Shown here piece by piece: positions 54,889-63,748 of a DNA stretch of 64,000 bases; position 1 is the first letter of the stretch, and every line of letters begins with the position of its first letter. This DNA is from JBBQXH01 sp963710975 (GTDB taxonomy: Bacteria > Actinomycetota > Thermoleophilia > Gaiellales > Gaiellaceae), in assembly GCA_963710975.1 (NCBI GenBank), contig CAVQCG010000003.1, positions 434,001-498,000 of the forward strand, given 5' to 3'. The position numbers and the translations under genes are program-made. The notes beneath the pieces are model-generated. The model was not told where the DNA came from and searched no databases. It was given only the letters and a program-made list of their open reading frames with translations.

Positions 54889-55125
54889 GGGTACCCCCTG
54901 GGAGGTCGGGTTCACGTCTCGATGCCGCTAGAGGAAAGAGCGACGTCGGGCCCACTTTCTTGCGCGCGGTCGCATGAGCGCGCTCGTACAGCGACGGTGC
55001 ACCCCGTCGCGCGTGACAGTTCTGATACCTGGTCGTAAGGAGGGTGTGTTCTCTCCCCACGGCGACGGCGGATTCGGCCATCATGGGATGACGATGAGCA
55101 GCATGCGATCGGGTTCCGTCGTGGC

Positions 55126-56106
55126 ATGAGCGATCTGCGGAACATGATCGACGTGCTCGAGTCGATCGTCGGGCACGTGGGCGCGGTGAGTTGGGTGGCC
55201 CTCGCGTTCGGGCTCTGTTTTCAGCTGGTCAAGCTCGCGGCCACCGCTCGGGCCTGGCAGGGGATTCTGCGCGCCTCGTATCCGGACGCGGCGGTTGGCT
55301 TTCCAGCGGTCTTCGCGGCATACCTGAGCGCGGTCGGCCTGAACGCCGTGCTGCCGGCCCGAACCGGCGAGGTGGCGAGGCTCGCCCTTGCCAAGCGCAT
55401 GGTCGCCGGGTCGTCGTATCCGGCTCTCGCGGCGACCATCGTCGTCGAGACGCTCATCGACGCGGCGCTTCTGGCGCCCGTGCTCGCCGTTGCGGTCTCG
55501 GTCGGGCTCGTCGCTGGCGGGGTGATCCCCTGGTCGAACATCGCACCTGTGTTCGATCATCCCGTCCTCATCGCTCTTGCCGGTATCGCGGTGATGAGCC
55601 TCGGTGCGATCGTGATCCGGGCAGGGTTACGTCGGAGGGAGTGGTTGCGCGCTCTCGCTGTCGAAGCGCGCCGCGGGTTCTCGGTCTTCGGAGCTCGTCG
55701 CGGCGAGCTTGCCCGGGTCGCCGCCTGGCAGGCTGCCGCACTGCTGTGCCGGGTCGTCGCGGTCTGGTGGTTCCTCAAGGCCTTCCACCTTCCTGCGACG
55801 CCACGAGTGGTCGTTGCCGTCCTGGCGGTGCAGGTGCTCTCGACGCTCGTGCCGCTGCTTCCAGGAGGCGCGGGAACCCAGCAGGCGATGCTGCTCGTCG
55901 TGCTCGGCGGCCTGGTTCCGGCAAGCGCGCTGCTCGGCTTCAGTGTCGGAACGCAGGCGTTCGTCGCCGCGTTCGACGTCGTTCTCGGCCTCGTGGCCGT
56001 TGCAATTCTCTTGCGGACGTTCAACATTCGACGCTCGCTTCGGGCGCTTCACGCAGACCGAGCCGCGTCCCCACCGGTTTCCGCACCTGTTCCGTCCGAC
56101 GGTTGA
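55126..56106 (+). CDS. Lysylphosphatidylglycerol synthetase-type transmembrane protein (UPF0104 family)
   Basis: This 326-residue protein has about eight hydrophobic helices, including WVALAFGLCFQLVKLAATAR and AGIAVMSLGAIVIRAGL. The conserved loop FAAYLSAVGLNAVLPARTGE (residues about 63-82) and the PLLPGGAGTQQAMLLVVLGG segment near 243 are the family marks. It lacks the catalytic aminoacyl-transfer domain of full MprF, so a flippase-like or unknown membrane role is likely. It is divergent from the ATP-grasp gene; the 237-base spacer holds no other recognisable element. Confidence 0.87.
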   Translation: MSDLRNMIDVLESIVGHVGAVSWVALAFGLCFQLVKLAATARAWQGILRASYPDAAVGFPAVFAAYLSAVGLNAVLPARTGEVARLALAKRMVAGSSYPALAATIVVETLIDAALLAPVLAVAVSVGLVAGGVIPWSNIAPVFDHPVLIALAGIAVMSLGAIVIRAGLRRREWLRALAVEARRGFSVFGARRGELARVAAWQAAALLCRVVAVWWFLKAFHLPATPRVVVAVLAVQVLSTLVPLLPGGAGTQQAMLLVVLGGLVPASALLGFSVGTQAFVAAFDVVLGLVAVAILLRTFNIRRSLRALHADRAASPPVSAPVPSDG

Positions 56107-56126
56107 GCTGATCCGCTCGCGTCATC

Positions 56127-57322
56127 TCACACCGTCCGGAGCGCGTCGGTCGGTGACATCCGCGCTGCTCTGACCGCAGGGTAGAGGCCCGCGATCGCAC
56201 CGATCGCAAGCGCCGCGGCGATGCCCCCGACGATCCCGTAGACGGGAACGACGGCGGTCCAGCCGCGTGTCGAGGCGTAGCCGATCGTGACGGCCGCCCC
56301 GATCAGGACTCCCATGATTCCGCCGAATCCCGCCAGGATCAGCGACTCGGTCAGGAACTGGCCCCAGATGTGGCGCTTCGTCGCGCCGAGAGCACGCCGT
56401 AGGCCGATCTCCGAGCGGCGCTCGAGAACCGAGATGACCATGACGTTGGCGATCCCGACGCCGCCGACGAGCAGCGCGACCGCGCCCAGGCCGACAAAGA
56501 GCGCCGTGAAGGAGTCGTTGACTGCCGCCCGCGCCTGGAGTGCGTCCGACGGACGGGAGATCTGGACCTCCTCGGGGTTCTGCGGATTCGCCGTGTCGGG
56601 CAGGACGCCACGCACGTCGTCGATCGTGTCGGGATCCGCCCGGACGTAGATCGTGGAGGGCGAGTCGTCGGTGCCGAATAGCCGCTCGGCCACGGGGTAG
56701 CCGATCATCGCGGAAGTGTCGAGTCCGGATGCCAGCTCCAGGGGCGCGAGGATCCCGGCAACCGTGAACCAGGTACCCCCCAGGTAAACGAGCACCCCGG
56801 GGCCATCGACTCCAAGGCGCGTTGCGGCCTCAGAGCCGAGTACCACCGTCGGGTAGGCGCCCGTCGCGTCCGTCAGGAATCGTCCCCTTGCCATCGAGCC
56901 GCCAAGCGTCTCGAGGAGAGTCGGGTCGGCCCAGTAGACGGCGATACCCCCCGTCTCTTCGGATGGGATGTAGCTCGAGCGGTAGACGTTCGCGTCGACC
57001 GAGCCGATGCCGGAGACGCGCTCCACCGGCCCGATCCGGCCGATCATCGCGGTCGCCTCGCTTGGCAGGGACGCGTCGCCACCGCCGAAGAGCGCCTGCC
57101 CCGCGGTGACCGAGAGGAGGTTCGTACCGAGGCGGTCGAGTGCCGAGACGAGATCGGCTTTGCTCGATTCGGAGATCCCGAGCACGGCAACCATCGAGGC
57201 GATGCCGATGGCGATCCCGACGGCGGAGAGCGCCGCGCGGAGACGCCTCGTGTGCAGCCCGATGCTCCCCACGCGGATGACGTCGAGCGGCAGAAGGCGG
57301 CTGGGGCTAGCCGGGCTGCCAT
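56127..57322 (-). CDS. MacB/FtsX-type ABC transporter permease
   Basis: This permease of about 398 residues has the MacB_PCD-FtsX layout. Helix 1 reads AIGIASMVAVLGISES, followed by a large extracytoplasmic domain (about 60-255). Three C-terminal helices follow (ALFVGLGAVALLVGGVGIAN, MGVLIGAAVTIGYAST, GGIAAALAIGAIAGLYPAVR), with RRSEIGLRRALGATKRHI before the second. The ATG at 57322 overlaps the ATPase stop (TGATG), but reading LLPLDVIRVGSIGLHTRRLR in frame then needs one added base in the CCCC run near 57303. Without it, GTG 57272 gives 381 residues. It exports a substrate or transmits force together with the ATPase below. Confidence 0.88.
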
Positions 57323-58051
57323 CAGCCCGTCGCCCTGACGTCGCGCTCCACGAGCCCGTCGCGCATCTCTATTCGGCGCGGCACAGAGGCGGCGATCTCG
57401 CGGTCGTGGGTGATCAGAGACGACGGTTCGTCCCTCTGCGTTGAGCTCCCGTAGCAGGCTGATGATCTCGGCTCCGGACTGCGAGTCGAGGTTGCCGGTG
57501 GGCTCGTCCGCGAACACGATTGCCGGCCGCCCGATCAGTGCCCGAGCGATCGCGACGCGCTGGCGCTCACCGCCCGAGAGCTTCGCCGGATTGTGCTCGA
57601 GTCGGTGGGAGAGACCTACGCGATCAAGCGCCTCTCCTGCCAGCCTGCGGCGATCAACAGCGGGGGTGCCCGTGTAGATCAGCCCGTTGGCGACGTTCTC
57701 GAGCGCCGAAAGCCCGTCGATGAGGAAGAACTGCTGGAACACGAAGCCGATGCGGCGTGCGCGAAGTGCGGCGAGTTGGCCGTCAGAGAGCGTCGTGACA
57801 TCGAAGCCGTCGATCGTGACGCTCCCCGAGCTTGGCCTGTCGAGCGTTCCCATGATGTGGAGGAGCGTCGACTTGCCCGATCCCGAGGGGCCGACGATGG
57901 CCACGAACTCGCCTTCGGCGATGTCGATGCTGACGCCCTGCAAGACGCGTACCGGTCCTGGGTAGTCCTTGACGACATCCATCAGGCACAGGACATCAGT
58001 AGGCGCATCGCGCGGAGCTGCCTCGGCGATGACGGCGGCAGAGCCACTCAT
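57322..58051 (-). CDS. MacB/LolD-type ABC transporter ATPase (one frameshift near 57418)
   Basis: Repaired, this 242-residue ATPase has Walker A GPSGSGKST near residue 54, Q-loop FVFQQFFLIDGL, signature LSGGERQRVAIARAL, and Walker B IVFADEPTGNLD. The H-loop LITHDREIAA is reached only after dropping one base near 57418. The uncorrected frame reads VVSDHPRPRD and loses the switch histidine, so the unrepaired product would be inactive. It is coupled to the permease gene downstream and to the truncated adaptor upstream (ATGA overlap), the usual adaptor-ATPase-permease order of MacAB-like exporters. Confidence 0.9.
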
Positions 58052-58218
58052 GCCGGCACCACGACCTTCTGGCCCTCCCGGAGTTCGTCGCTGGTGACCT
58101 CGACGTAGCCGTCGGCGTAGAGGCCGGGTTCGACCCCGACCAGGTGGCTCGTTGCCCCGTCCGAGACCTCGACGGCATACCCGCCGCCCGCGAGAGCGAG
58201 GAGCGCGGTCACCGGAAG
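58048..58218 (-). pseudogene. C-terminal remnant of an HlyD/MacA-type periplasmic adaptor
   Basis: Only the last 56 residues of an adaptor are present: LPVTALLALAGGGYAVEV, then LVGVEPGLYADGYVEV and REGQKVVVPA, the typical end of the actinobacterial membrane-fusion proteins that accompany MacB-like ABC pairs. Homology stops at 58218, only 73 bases before the start of an unrelated forward gene. Signal peptide, hairpin and lipoyl domains are all missing. The stop overlaps the ATPase ATG, as in intact operons. The cause may be a deletion or a mis-join in the sequence. Confidence 0.75.
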
Positions 58219-58291
58219 GATACTGGAGGTATCGCGGGACGTCGCTCGGTCGAGATGACGCCGGCTGACGGACCTGTAGCCTGTTAGCCCG

Positions 58292-59308
58292 ATGGAGCTA
58301 CGCCTTCTCGGCCGCACAGGCCTCCGGGTCTCAGCGCTTTCGTTCGGGACGATGACCTTCGGCGGCGAGGGCCGGTTCGAGCCCGTGGGCTCGACGCAGG
58401 TCGCCGAGGCCCGCGAGCTTCTCGCGATGTGCCTCGACGCGGGGGTCAACCTGGTCGACACCGCGGACGTCTACTCGTTCGGCGTGTCCGAGGAGATCCT
58501 CGGCGAGGCGCTCGGAGCCCGGCGCGACGAGGTGATCCTGGCGACGAAGCTCCACTTTCGCCTGGGCGACGGGCCGAACGACGTCGGTCAGTCGCGACAC
58601 AACATCGTGCGTGCCTGCGAGGCGAGCCTCCGCCGGCTCGGTACCGACACAATCGACCTCTACCAGGTGCACGGGTTCGACGCGCTGACGGATCTGGAGG
58701 AGACGCTGCGGGCGCTCGACGATCTCGTCCGATCCGGCAAGGTGCGGTACGTCGGCTGTTCGAACTACTCGGCCTGGCACCTGATGAAGGCGCTCGACAT
58801 CTCCGACCACCGCGGGCTCGAGCGATACGCGTCGCTCCAGGCCTACTACAGCCTGATCGCGCGCGATCTCGAGTGGGAGCTCGTTCCGCTGTGCCTCGAC
58901 CAGAACGTCGGGATCATCGTCTGGAGCCCGCTCGCCGCCGGCTTCCTGTCGGGGAAGTTCCGGCGCGGAGGCGACGAGCAGGCTGGCACGAGGTGGGCGC
59001 AGGGCTACTCACCGGGGCACGTCGATCTCGACCGTGGCTACGACATCGTCGACGCGGCCGCAGCGATCGCGGAAGAGCGGGGAGTCAGCGTCGCGCAGGT
59101 CTCGCTGAACTACCTGCTCCGCAAGCCCGGAATCACGTCGCTGATCGTCGGCGCGCGCAACCGCGAGCAGCTCGCCGACAACCTCGCGGCCGCCGCCTGG
59201 GAGCTGAGTGCCGAGGAGGTCGCGCGGCTCGACGAGGTGAGCGACCGCCCGCTCCCGTATCCGTACTGGCACCAGCGCAAGTTCAACGCCGAGCGCCTGC
59301 CGTTCTAG
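58292..59308 (+). CDS. Aldo/keto reductase
   Basis: This is a 338-residue AKR of the YghZ/YajO-like group. The tetrad is visible: Asp and Tyr in NLVDTADVYSFGVSEEIL (about 48-65), Lys in VILATKLHF (about 82) and His in IDLYQVHGFD (about 127). The C-terminal SPLAAGFLSGKFRRGG and LIVGARNREQLADNLAA bind NADP(H). It reduces aldehydes or ketones, or acts on sugar-like compounds; the substrate is unknown. It is divergent from the broken ABC exporter operon. Confidence 0.93.
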   Translation: MELRLLGRTGLRVSALSFGTMTFGGEGRFEPVGSTQVAEARELLAMCLDAGVNLVDTADVYSFGVSEEILGEALGARRDEVILATKLHFRLGDGPNDVGQSRHNIVRACEASLRRLGTDTIDLYQVHGFDALTDLEETLRALDDLVRSGKVRYVGCSNYSAWHLMKALDISDHRGLERYASLQAYYSLIARDLEWELVPLCLDQNVGIIVWSPLAAGFLSGKFRRGGDEQAGTRWAQGYSPGHVDLDRGYDIVDAAAAIAEERGVSVAQVSLNYLLRKPGITSLIVGARNREQLADNLAAAAWELSAEEVARLDEVSDRPLPYPYWHQRKFNAERLPF

Positions 59309-59333
59309 ACGTCTCGAGGAACTCGCTCTCGCG

Positions 59334-59714
59334 CTACCCCTGCCCGCTCGCGGCGATGTTCTTGTTGACCACGTCCATTGTCTTGGCCAGCTCGTCGGCC
59401 GGGCTGAACTCGACAACCTCGCATCCGGCGAACACCACGGGCGTGTGTCCAGGCGGAGCGTAAAACGCGTCGCCGGCCTCGTAGGTCTCCTCCCGGTCGG
59501 CAAACCGGAAGGTCATCTTGCCCTTGAGCACGTAGCCCCAGTGCGGACATTGGCACCGATCGTCAGGAAGTCCCTTGAAGAACGGTGCGGGGTCCATGTC
59601 CGCCGTAAAGGAGTCGAAGCTCGTCGTGTAGCCCTCGAGGTTCTCCGAACGGGACTCCAGGATTCCTTCCACGGACTCGACCTGCGAGGCGCTCGCCTTC
59701 GACGTCTTCGGCAT
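59334..59714 (-). CDS. Cupin domain protein
   Basis: This 126-residue cupin has CPHWGYVLKGKMTFRFADRE at about 57-76 and GDAFYAPPGHTPVVFAGCEV at about 81-100, a cupin_2 pair with histidines at metal positions. An N-terminal SENLEGYTTSFDSFTADMDP strand completes the barrel. The closest pattern is an uncharacterised actinobacterial cupin of about 125 residues. It converges with the aldo/keto reductase, with 25 bases between the stops and no strong hairpin seen. Confidence 0.86.
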   Translation of the reverse strand: MPKTSKASASQVESVEGILESRSENLEGYTTSFDSFTADMDPAPFFKGLPDDRCQCPHWGYVLKGKMTFRFADREETYEAGDAFYAPPGHTPVVFAGCEVVEFSPADELAKTMDVVNKNIAASGQG

Positions 59715-59798
59715 CTCGAAGCCTCCTTCACCAACATCGTTGCTCGAGTAACAGCCGGCGCAGCATAAACCGTCTCCGGGGTCGTGGCGGTCTGCGAG

Positions 59799-59984
59799 TC
59801 ACACAGCCGCGGTGACGCGCTTCGGGCGGGAGACCAGCTCGCCGCCGCAGTTCGGGCAGGTCTCCTCCATCGTCGCCGAGCACGACGGGCAGAACGTGCA
59901 CTCGAAGCTGCAGATCCGGGCGTCGCCCTCGAGCGGCAGCGGGCTAGCGCACCGTTCGCACTCAGGCCGCATCTCGAGAGCCAT
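59799..59984 (-). CDS. DUF1272 zinc-ribbon protein
   Basis: This 61-residue cysteine-rich protein begins MALEMRPECERCASPLP and continues with CSFECTFCPSCSATMEETC and CPNCGGELVSRPKR. The C-x2-C pairs and the ARICSFECTFC segment identify DUF1272. Zinc binding is implied by the cysteines; the function is unknown. The ATG at 59984 overlaps the alcohol dehydrogenase stop (ATGA). Confidence 0.88.
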   Translation of the reverse strand: MALEMRPECERCASPLPLEGDARICSFECTFCPSCSATMEETCPNCGGELVSRPKRVTAAV

Positions 59985-61084
59985 CAGGACCCGGGGTAGA
60001 CGATCACCGTACGGGCCGACTCGCCCCGCTTCATTGCCTCGAACGCGTCGTTGACGCCGTCCAGGTCGCAGGTCGAGATCATCGGGTCGAGCTTGAGCTT
60101 GCCGCTCGTGTAGAGGTCGACGAGCATCGGGAAGTCGACGAGCGGCCGGCACGACCCGTACCAGCAGCCGCGGATCGAGCGCTCTTCGAGCGTTGCGGTC
60201 AGTGCGTCGAAGGGAATTCGTGCATCGGGCGGCGCCATCCCGACGAGGATCGCCTGGCCCGCGCGGCCCGTCAGCTGGATTGCGAGCTCGATCGTCTCGG
60301 GACGGCCGATTGCCTCGAAGGCGTGATCCGCGCCGCCGCCCGTCAGCTCGTGAACCGCCTCGATCGCGTTTCCGGCGCTTGCGTCGACGGTGTGCGTCGC
60401 GCCGAGCCCGACCGCGGTCTCCAGCTTCGACACGACGACGTCGACTGCGACAATCGTCTGCGCTCCCGCGATCGCGGCGCCCTGGACGACATTGAGGCCG
60501 ACGCCCCCGCAACCGACGACCGCGACCGAGTCGCCCGGGCGAACGCGCGCGGTGTTGAGGACAGCCCCGACCCCGGTCATGACGGCGCAGCCCATGAGCG
60601 CGAGCTCGGTCAGCGGAAGTGACGGGTCGACCGGGATCGCCGTTCGCGCCGGAACGACCGAGCGCTCGGCGAACGACGACGTGTTGTAGTGGTGGATTCG
60701 GCGATCGCCGACGTGGAAGCGCGTCGTGCCGTCCTCGAGGGTCGCGTCGTACCAGCCGACGTTCTCGCAGAGGTTCGGGCGACCGGTCGCGCACCAGCGG
60801 CAGTGGCCGCAATACGGGAGCCAGGTGAGCATCACGTGATCGCCCGGCTGGACGTTGGTGACGCCCGGCCCGATCTCCTCGACGATCCCGGCGCCTTCGT
60901 GGCCGAGGATCGCCGGTAGCAGCGTGGGGTGGATGTTCTGGACGACGTGCAGGTCGGAGTGGCAGACGCCGCTCGCCGCCATCCGGATCGCGACCTCGCC
61001 TTCCTTGGGGCCGTCGAGCTCGACATCTTCCACGACGAGTGGCTCGTTGAACTCGTAGAGAACCGCTGCCCGCACGAGGGCCAT
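59984..61084 (-). CDS. Zinc-dependent alcohol dehydrogenase family protein
   Basis: This is a 366-residue class III-like medium-chain dehydrogenase. It has catalytic zinc ligands Cys and His in GVCHSDLH (about 38) and GHEGAGIVEEIGPGV (about 59), the structural zinc loop CGHCRWCATGRPNLC near 88-102, and Rossmann motif VAVVGCGGVGLNVVQGAAIA near 180. It resembles the Rxyl/AdhD-type NDMA-linked or NAD-linked alcohol dehydrogenases of actinobacteria. I use ATG 61084. It is divergent from the M20 peptidase gene with only 25 bases between starts and translationally coupled to the DUF1272 gene. Confidence 0.94.
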   Translation of the reverse strand: MALVRAAVLYEFNEPLVVEDVELDGPKEGEVAIRMAASGVCHSDLHVVQNIHPTLLPAILGHEGAGIVEEIGPGVTNVQPGDHVMLTWLPYCGHCRWCATGRPNLCENVGWYDATLEDGTTRFHVGDRRIHHYNTSSFAERSVVPARTAIPVDPSLPLTELALMGCAVMTGVGAVLNTARVRPGDSVAVVGCGGVGLNVVQGAAIAGAQTIVAVDVVVSKLETAVGLGATHTVDASAGNAIEAVHELTGGGADHAFEAIGRPETIELAIQLTGRAGQAILVGMAPPDARIPFDALTATLEERSIRGCWYGSCRPLVDFPMLVDLYTSGKLKLDPMISTCDLDGVNDAFEAMKRGESARTVIVYPGS

Positions 61085-61109
61085 CCTACTGGCTGTAGAT
61101 TTGGCGGCC

Positions 61110-62441
61110 GTGCCACTGACTGATCTCGAACAGAGGGTCTGTAAGGAGATCGAGAGTCGACGCGACGAGCTTGTCAGGCTCGCGTCTGACCTGATCGGCT
61201 TCGACACGACCGCGCGGGAGCCGGACGACCCGCCGCGGCAGGAGCAGGAGCTCCAGGCCTACCTCGCAGGCCGCCTTGCCGCTGGGGGCGCCGAGACCGA
61301 GCTGATCGAGCTCGACCGATCGGAGCTCGAGGGCAAGCCGCTGTACGTGCCCGGAATGGGCTTCGAGGGGCGGCCCCAGCTCGTCGCGCGGTTCCGCGGC
61401 GCCGGCGGCGGCAAGTCGCTTCTCCTGAACGGCCACATCGACGTGGTCTCCGCCGAGCCGCTCGACCAGTGGACGAGCCCGCCGTTCGAGGCGGAGATCC
61501 GGGAGGGGAGGCTCTACGGGCGTGGCTCATGTGACATGAAGGGTGGGATCGCGTCGATGGTCTTCGCCTCAGAGGTTCTGGCCGGGCTCGGCGTCAAGCT
61601 CGCCGGCGACCTGATCGTCGCCACCAATACGGACGAGGAATCGTCCGGCGCGGGCGGTCTCGGCCTCGTCCTGCGCGGCGTCAAGGCTGACGCGGGCGTC
61701 GTCACCGAGCCGACGAGCTTCGAGGTCTGGATCTCGTGTCGCGGCACGAGCTACGCGGAGATCGTCGTCCCCGGCCGCCCGGGACATGCCGAGGTGCACC
61801 AGCCGCACTGGCGCGAAGGCGGCGCCGTCAACGCCATCGAGAAGGCGCAGATCGTGCTGGACGCACTCAAGCGTCTTCGCGACGAGTGGTCGAAGCGATC
61901 CGATCTACGCCATCCGCGGCTCTCGATGCCCGACGTCCTTCCGACGATCATCTCGGCCGGCGAGTGGGCTGTCACCTATCCCGCCTCGTGCACGATCACG
62001 ATCGCCGCGCTGTGTGTCCCGCAGCAGACCGACGACGAGGGCTGGACGTTCGACGTCGAGCGCGAGATCGACGAGTGGATCGCGCGGGCTGCGGCCGCCG
62101 ATCCCTGGCTCGCGGAGAATCCGCCCCACGTCACCTGGTGGCCGAACCGCGTGATGTCGCTCGAGATCTCTCCGGACGAGCCGATCGTCCCGGTGATGGC
62201 CGAGGCCAGCGCCGACATCGGCCGGCCCGCGCGCCTCTCGGGGCTCGACTCCTGGTACGACGGGGCGACATTCACACGCCTTGGGGGAACGCCGTCGATC
62301 GCTTTCGGGCCCGAGGGGTTCTTCCCCGACGGCCGCAGCGTCGCGCACACGATCGACGAGCATGTTCCGATCGACGGCCTTGTCGACTGCGCCAAGGGAC
62401 TTGCCGTCGCTGCCATGCGCTTCTGTAGGGTCGTGCCGTGA
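61110..62441 (+). CDS. M20 family metallopeptidase (ArgE/DapE/ACY1-like)
   Basis: This is a 443-residue dizinc amidohydrolase. Metal ligand His and catalytic Asp are in LLNGHIDVVSAEP near residue 112, the bridging Asp is in RGSCDMKGG, the catalytic Glu pair in ATNTDEESSGAGG near 178, a further ligand Glu in VVTEPTS, and a late His near IDEHVPID. The dimerisation lid occupies about 213-330. It removes acyl groups from amino acids or cleaves small peptides. GTG 61110 is preferred; a TTG at 61101 is also possible. The GTGA overlap couples it to the acyl-CoA dehydrogenase gene. Confidence 0.9.
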   Translation: MPLTDLEQRVCKEIESRRDELVRLASDLIGFDTTAREPDDPPRQEQELQAYLAGRLAAGGAETELIELDRSELEGKPLYVPGMGFEGRPQLVARFRGAGGGKSLLLNGHIDVVSAEPLDQWTSPPFEAEIREGRLYGRGSCDMKGGIASMVFASEVLAGLGVKLAGDLIVATNTDEESSGAGGLGLVLRGVKADAGVVTEPTSFEVWISCRGTSYAEIVVPGRPGHAEVHQPHWREGGAVNAIEKAQIVLDALKRLRDEWSKRSDLRHPRLSMPDVLPTIISAGEWAVTYPASCTITIAALCVPQQTDDEGWTFDVEREIDEWIARAAAADPWLAENPPHVTWWPNRVMSLEISPDEPIVPVMAEASADIGRPARLSGLDSWYDGATFTRLGGTPSIAFGPEGFFPDGRSVAHTIDEHVPIDGLVDCAKGLAVAAMRFCRVVP

Positions 62442-63599
62442 TCGTTCCCGAGCTTCCCGCCGAGATCGCCGAGCTGAAGGCCCGTGTCGGGCGCTTCATC
62501 GAGGACGAGGTCTACCCCGTCGAGGCGAGCATCGCTTCGCGCGGGTCGATCGACCCGGCCGAGATCGATGCCCTGCGCGCGAAGGCTCGCGCGGCGGGCT
62601 TCTCCCAGCTGAACATGCCGACCGAGCTCGGCGGCCAGAACCTGTCGATGTTCGCCCAGGTGGCGCTCGAGGAGGAGTCAGGCAAGGCCACGAACGGCCT
62701 CGGCTTCACCATCGTCGACCGCGGGCCACGTGAGCTTCTCGAGATGGTGACGCCGGAGCAGGTCGAGCGCTACGTGATGCCGATCGTTCGGGGCGAGCAT
62801 CGAGAGGCCTGGGCGCTGACCGAGCCGGGAGCGGGGTCGGATCTCAGCGCGCTCGAGGCGACGGCCGTCCGCGATGGGGACGACTGGATTCTGAACGGCG
62901 AGAAGTGGTTCGTCACGAGCGAAGGCGAACCGGGCGTCTACATCGTCCTCGCGGTTGCAGAAGGCGAGCAGACGCTGTTCCTCGTCGATCCGGACACGCC
63001 GGGCCTGCACGGTCAAGCGCGTGCCGGGATTCCTCCACGACCCGTACCTCGACCACCACCCCGAGATCGTCTTCGAGAACTGCCGGGTGCCGGAGGCGAA
63101 TCGCGTGCCGAGCGGAGGCAACGACGGAGCCAAGGAGTGGATCCTCGTCGAGCGGCTCTTCATCGCCGCGCGCTGCTGTGGCGCCGCCGAGCGGCTCATC
63201 GACATCGCGACCACATACGCGAAGGAGCGCGTCGCGTTCGGCAGCCCGATCGCCGACTTCCAGGGCGTGTCGTTCCCGCTCGCCGACTCGGTCACCGAGC
63301 TGCTCGCGGCCCGGCTTCTCACCTACCACGCGGCGCATGCCTTCGACACCGGAGACGACCGGAGCGTCGTCCACGGCAAGGTCTCGATCGCAAAGCTCTA
63401 CGCCTCAGAAATGGCTGGCCGCGTTGCCGATCGCACCGTGCAGATCCTCGGCGGCCGCGGCTACATGACCGACAATCCGGCGGCACGCTTCTACCGCGAG
63501 GTGAGGGTCGACAGGATCTGGGAGGGAACGAGCGAGATCCAGCGCCTGATTCTTGCCCGGGGCCTGCTCAAGCGCGGCGCAGCACCGTACCTCGACTGA
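62438..63599 (+). CDS. Acyl-CoA dehydrogenase (one frameshift near 63008)
   Basis: Repaired, this is a 386-residue FAD enzyme. The N-terminal helical domain has VGRFIEDEVYPVEA. The beta domain carries WALTEPGAGSDLSALEATA and WILNGEKWFVTSEG near 127-165. The C-terminal helical domain has YAKERVAFGSPIADFQGV, QILGGRGYM and RVDRIWEGTSEIQRL, the last holding the likely catalytic glutamate. The frame slips one base after DPDTPGL, with TVKRVPGFLHDPYLDHHP in the next frame (extra base about 63008). It oxidises an acyl-CoA to the enoyl-CoA, passing electrons to ETF; its chain specificity is unknown. Confidence 0.93.
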
Positions 63600-63619
63600 A
63601 CCTCGGGGTGACGGGAACG

Positions 63620-63727
63620 GACGGCGCTTTGCCGTCATCCCCGGGTGTGTTGGAATGAAACACCGTCCGTGTGCCCGCCAGGGACGCCAGTCACGTCATA
63701 CCACGTTCGGGGGATGGAGGCCATCCC
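63620..63727. terminator. Two small hairpins between convergent genes
   Basis: GACGGC-GCTTT-GCCGTC (63620-63636) and GGGATGG-AGG-CCATCCC (63711-63727) are perfect short stems in the 149-base spacer between the acyl-CoA dehydrogenase and the reverse-strand SDR. Neither has a T-run. They are plausible terminators, one for each direction. Nothing else is recognisable in the spacer. Confidence 0.4.
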
Positions 63728-63748
63728 GGCCGTGTGCTGACGCCGGTT

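Noticed and set aside
1113..63599. Programmed +1 frameshifting as a general mechanism in this organism.
   Set aside because: The sites share no slippery heptamer, stop-codon context or upstream Shine-Dalgarno-like stimulator. They fall at arbitrary points of unrelated genes, and six in one gene is implausible for recoding.
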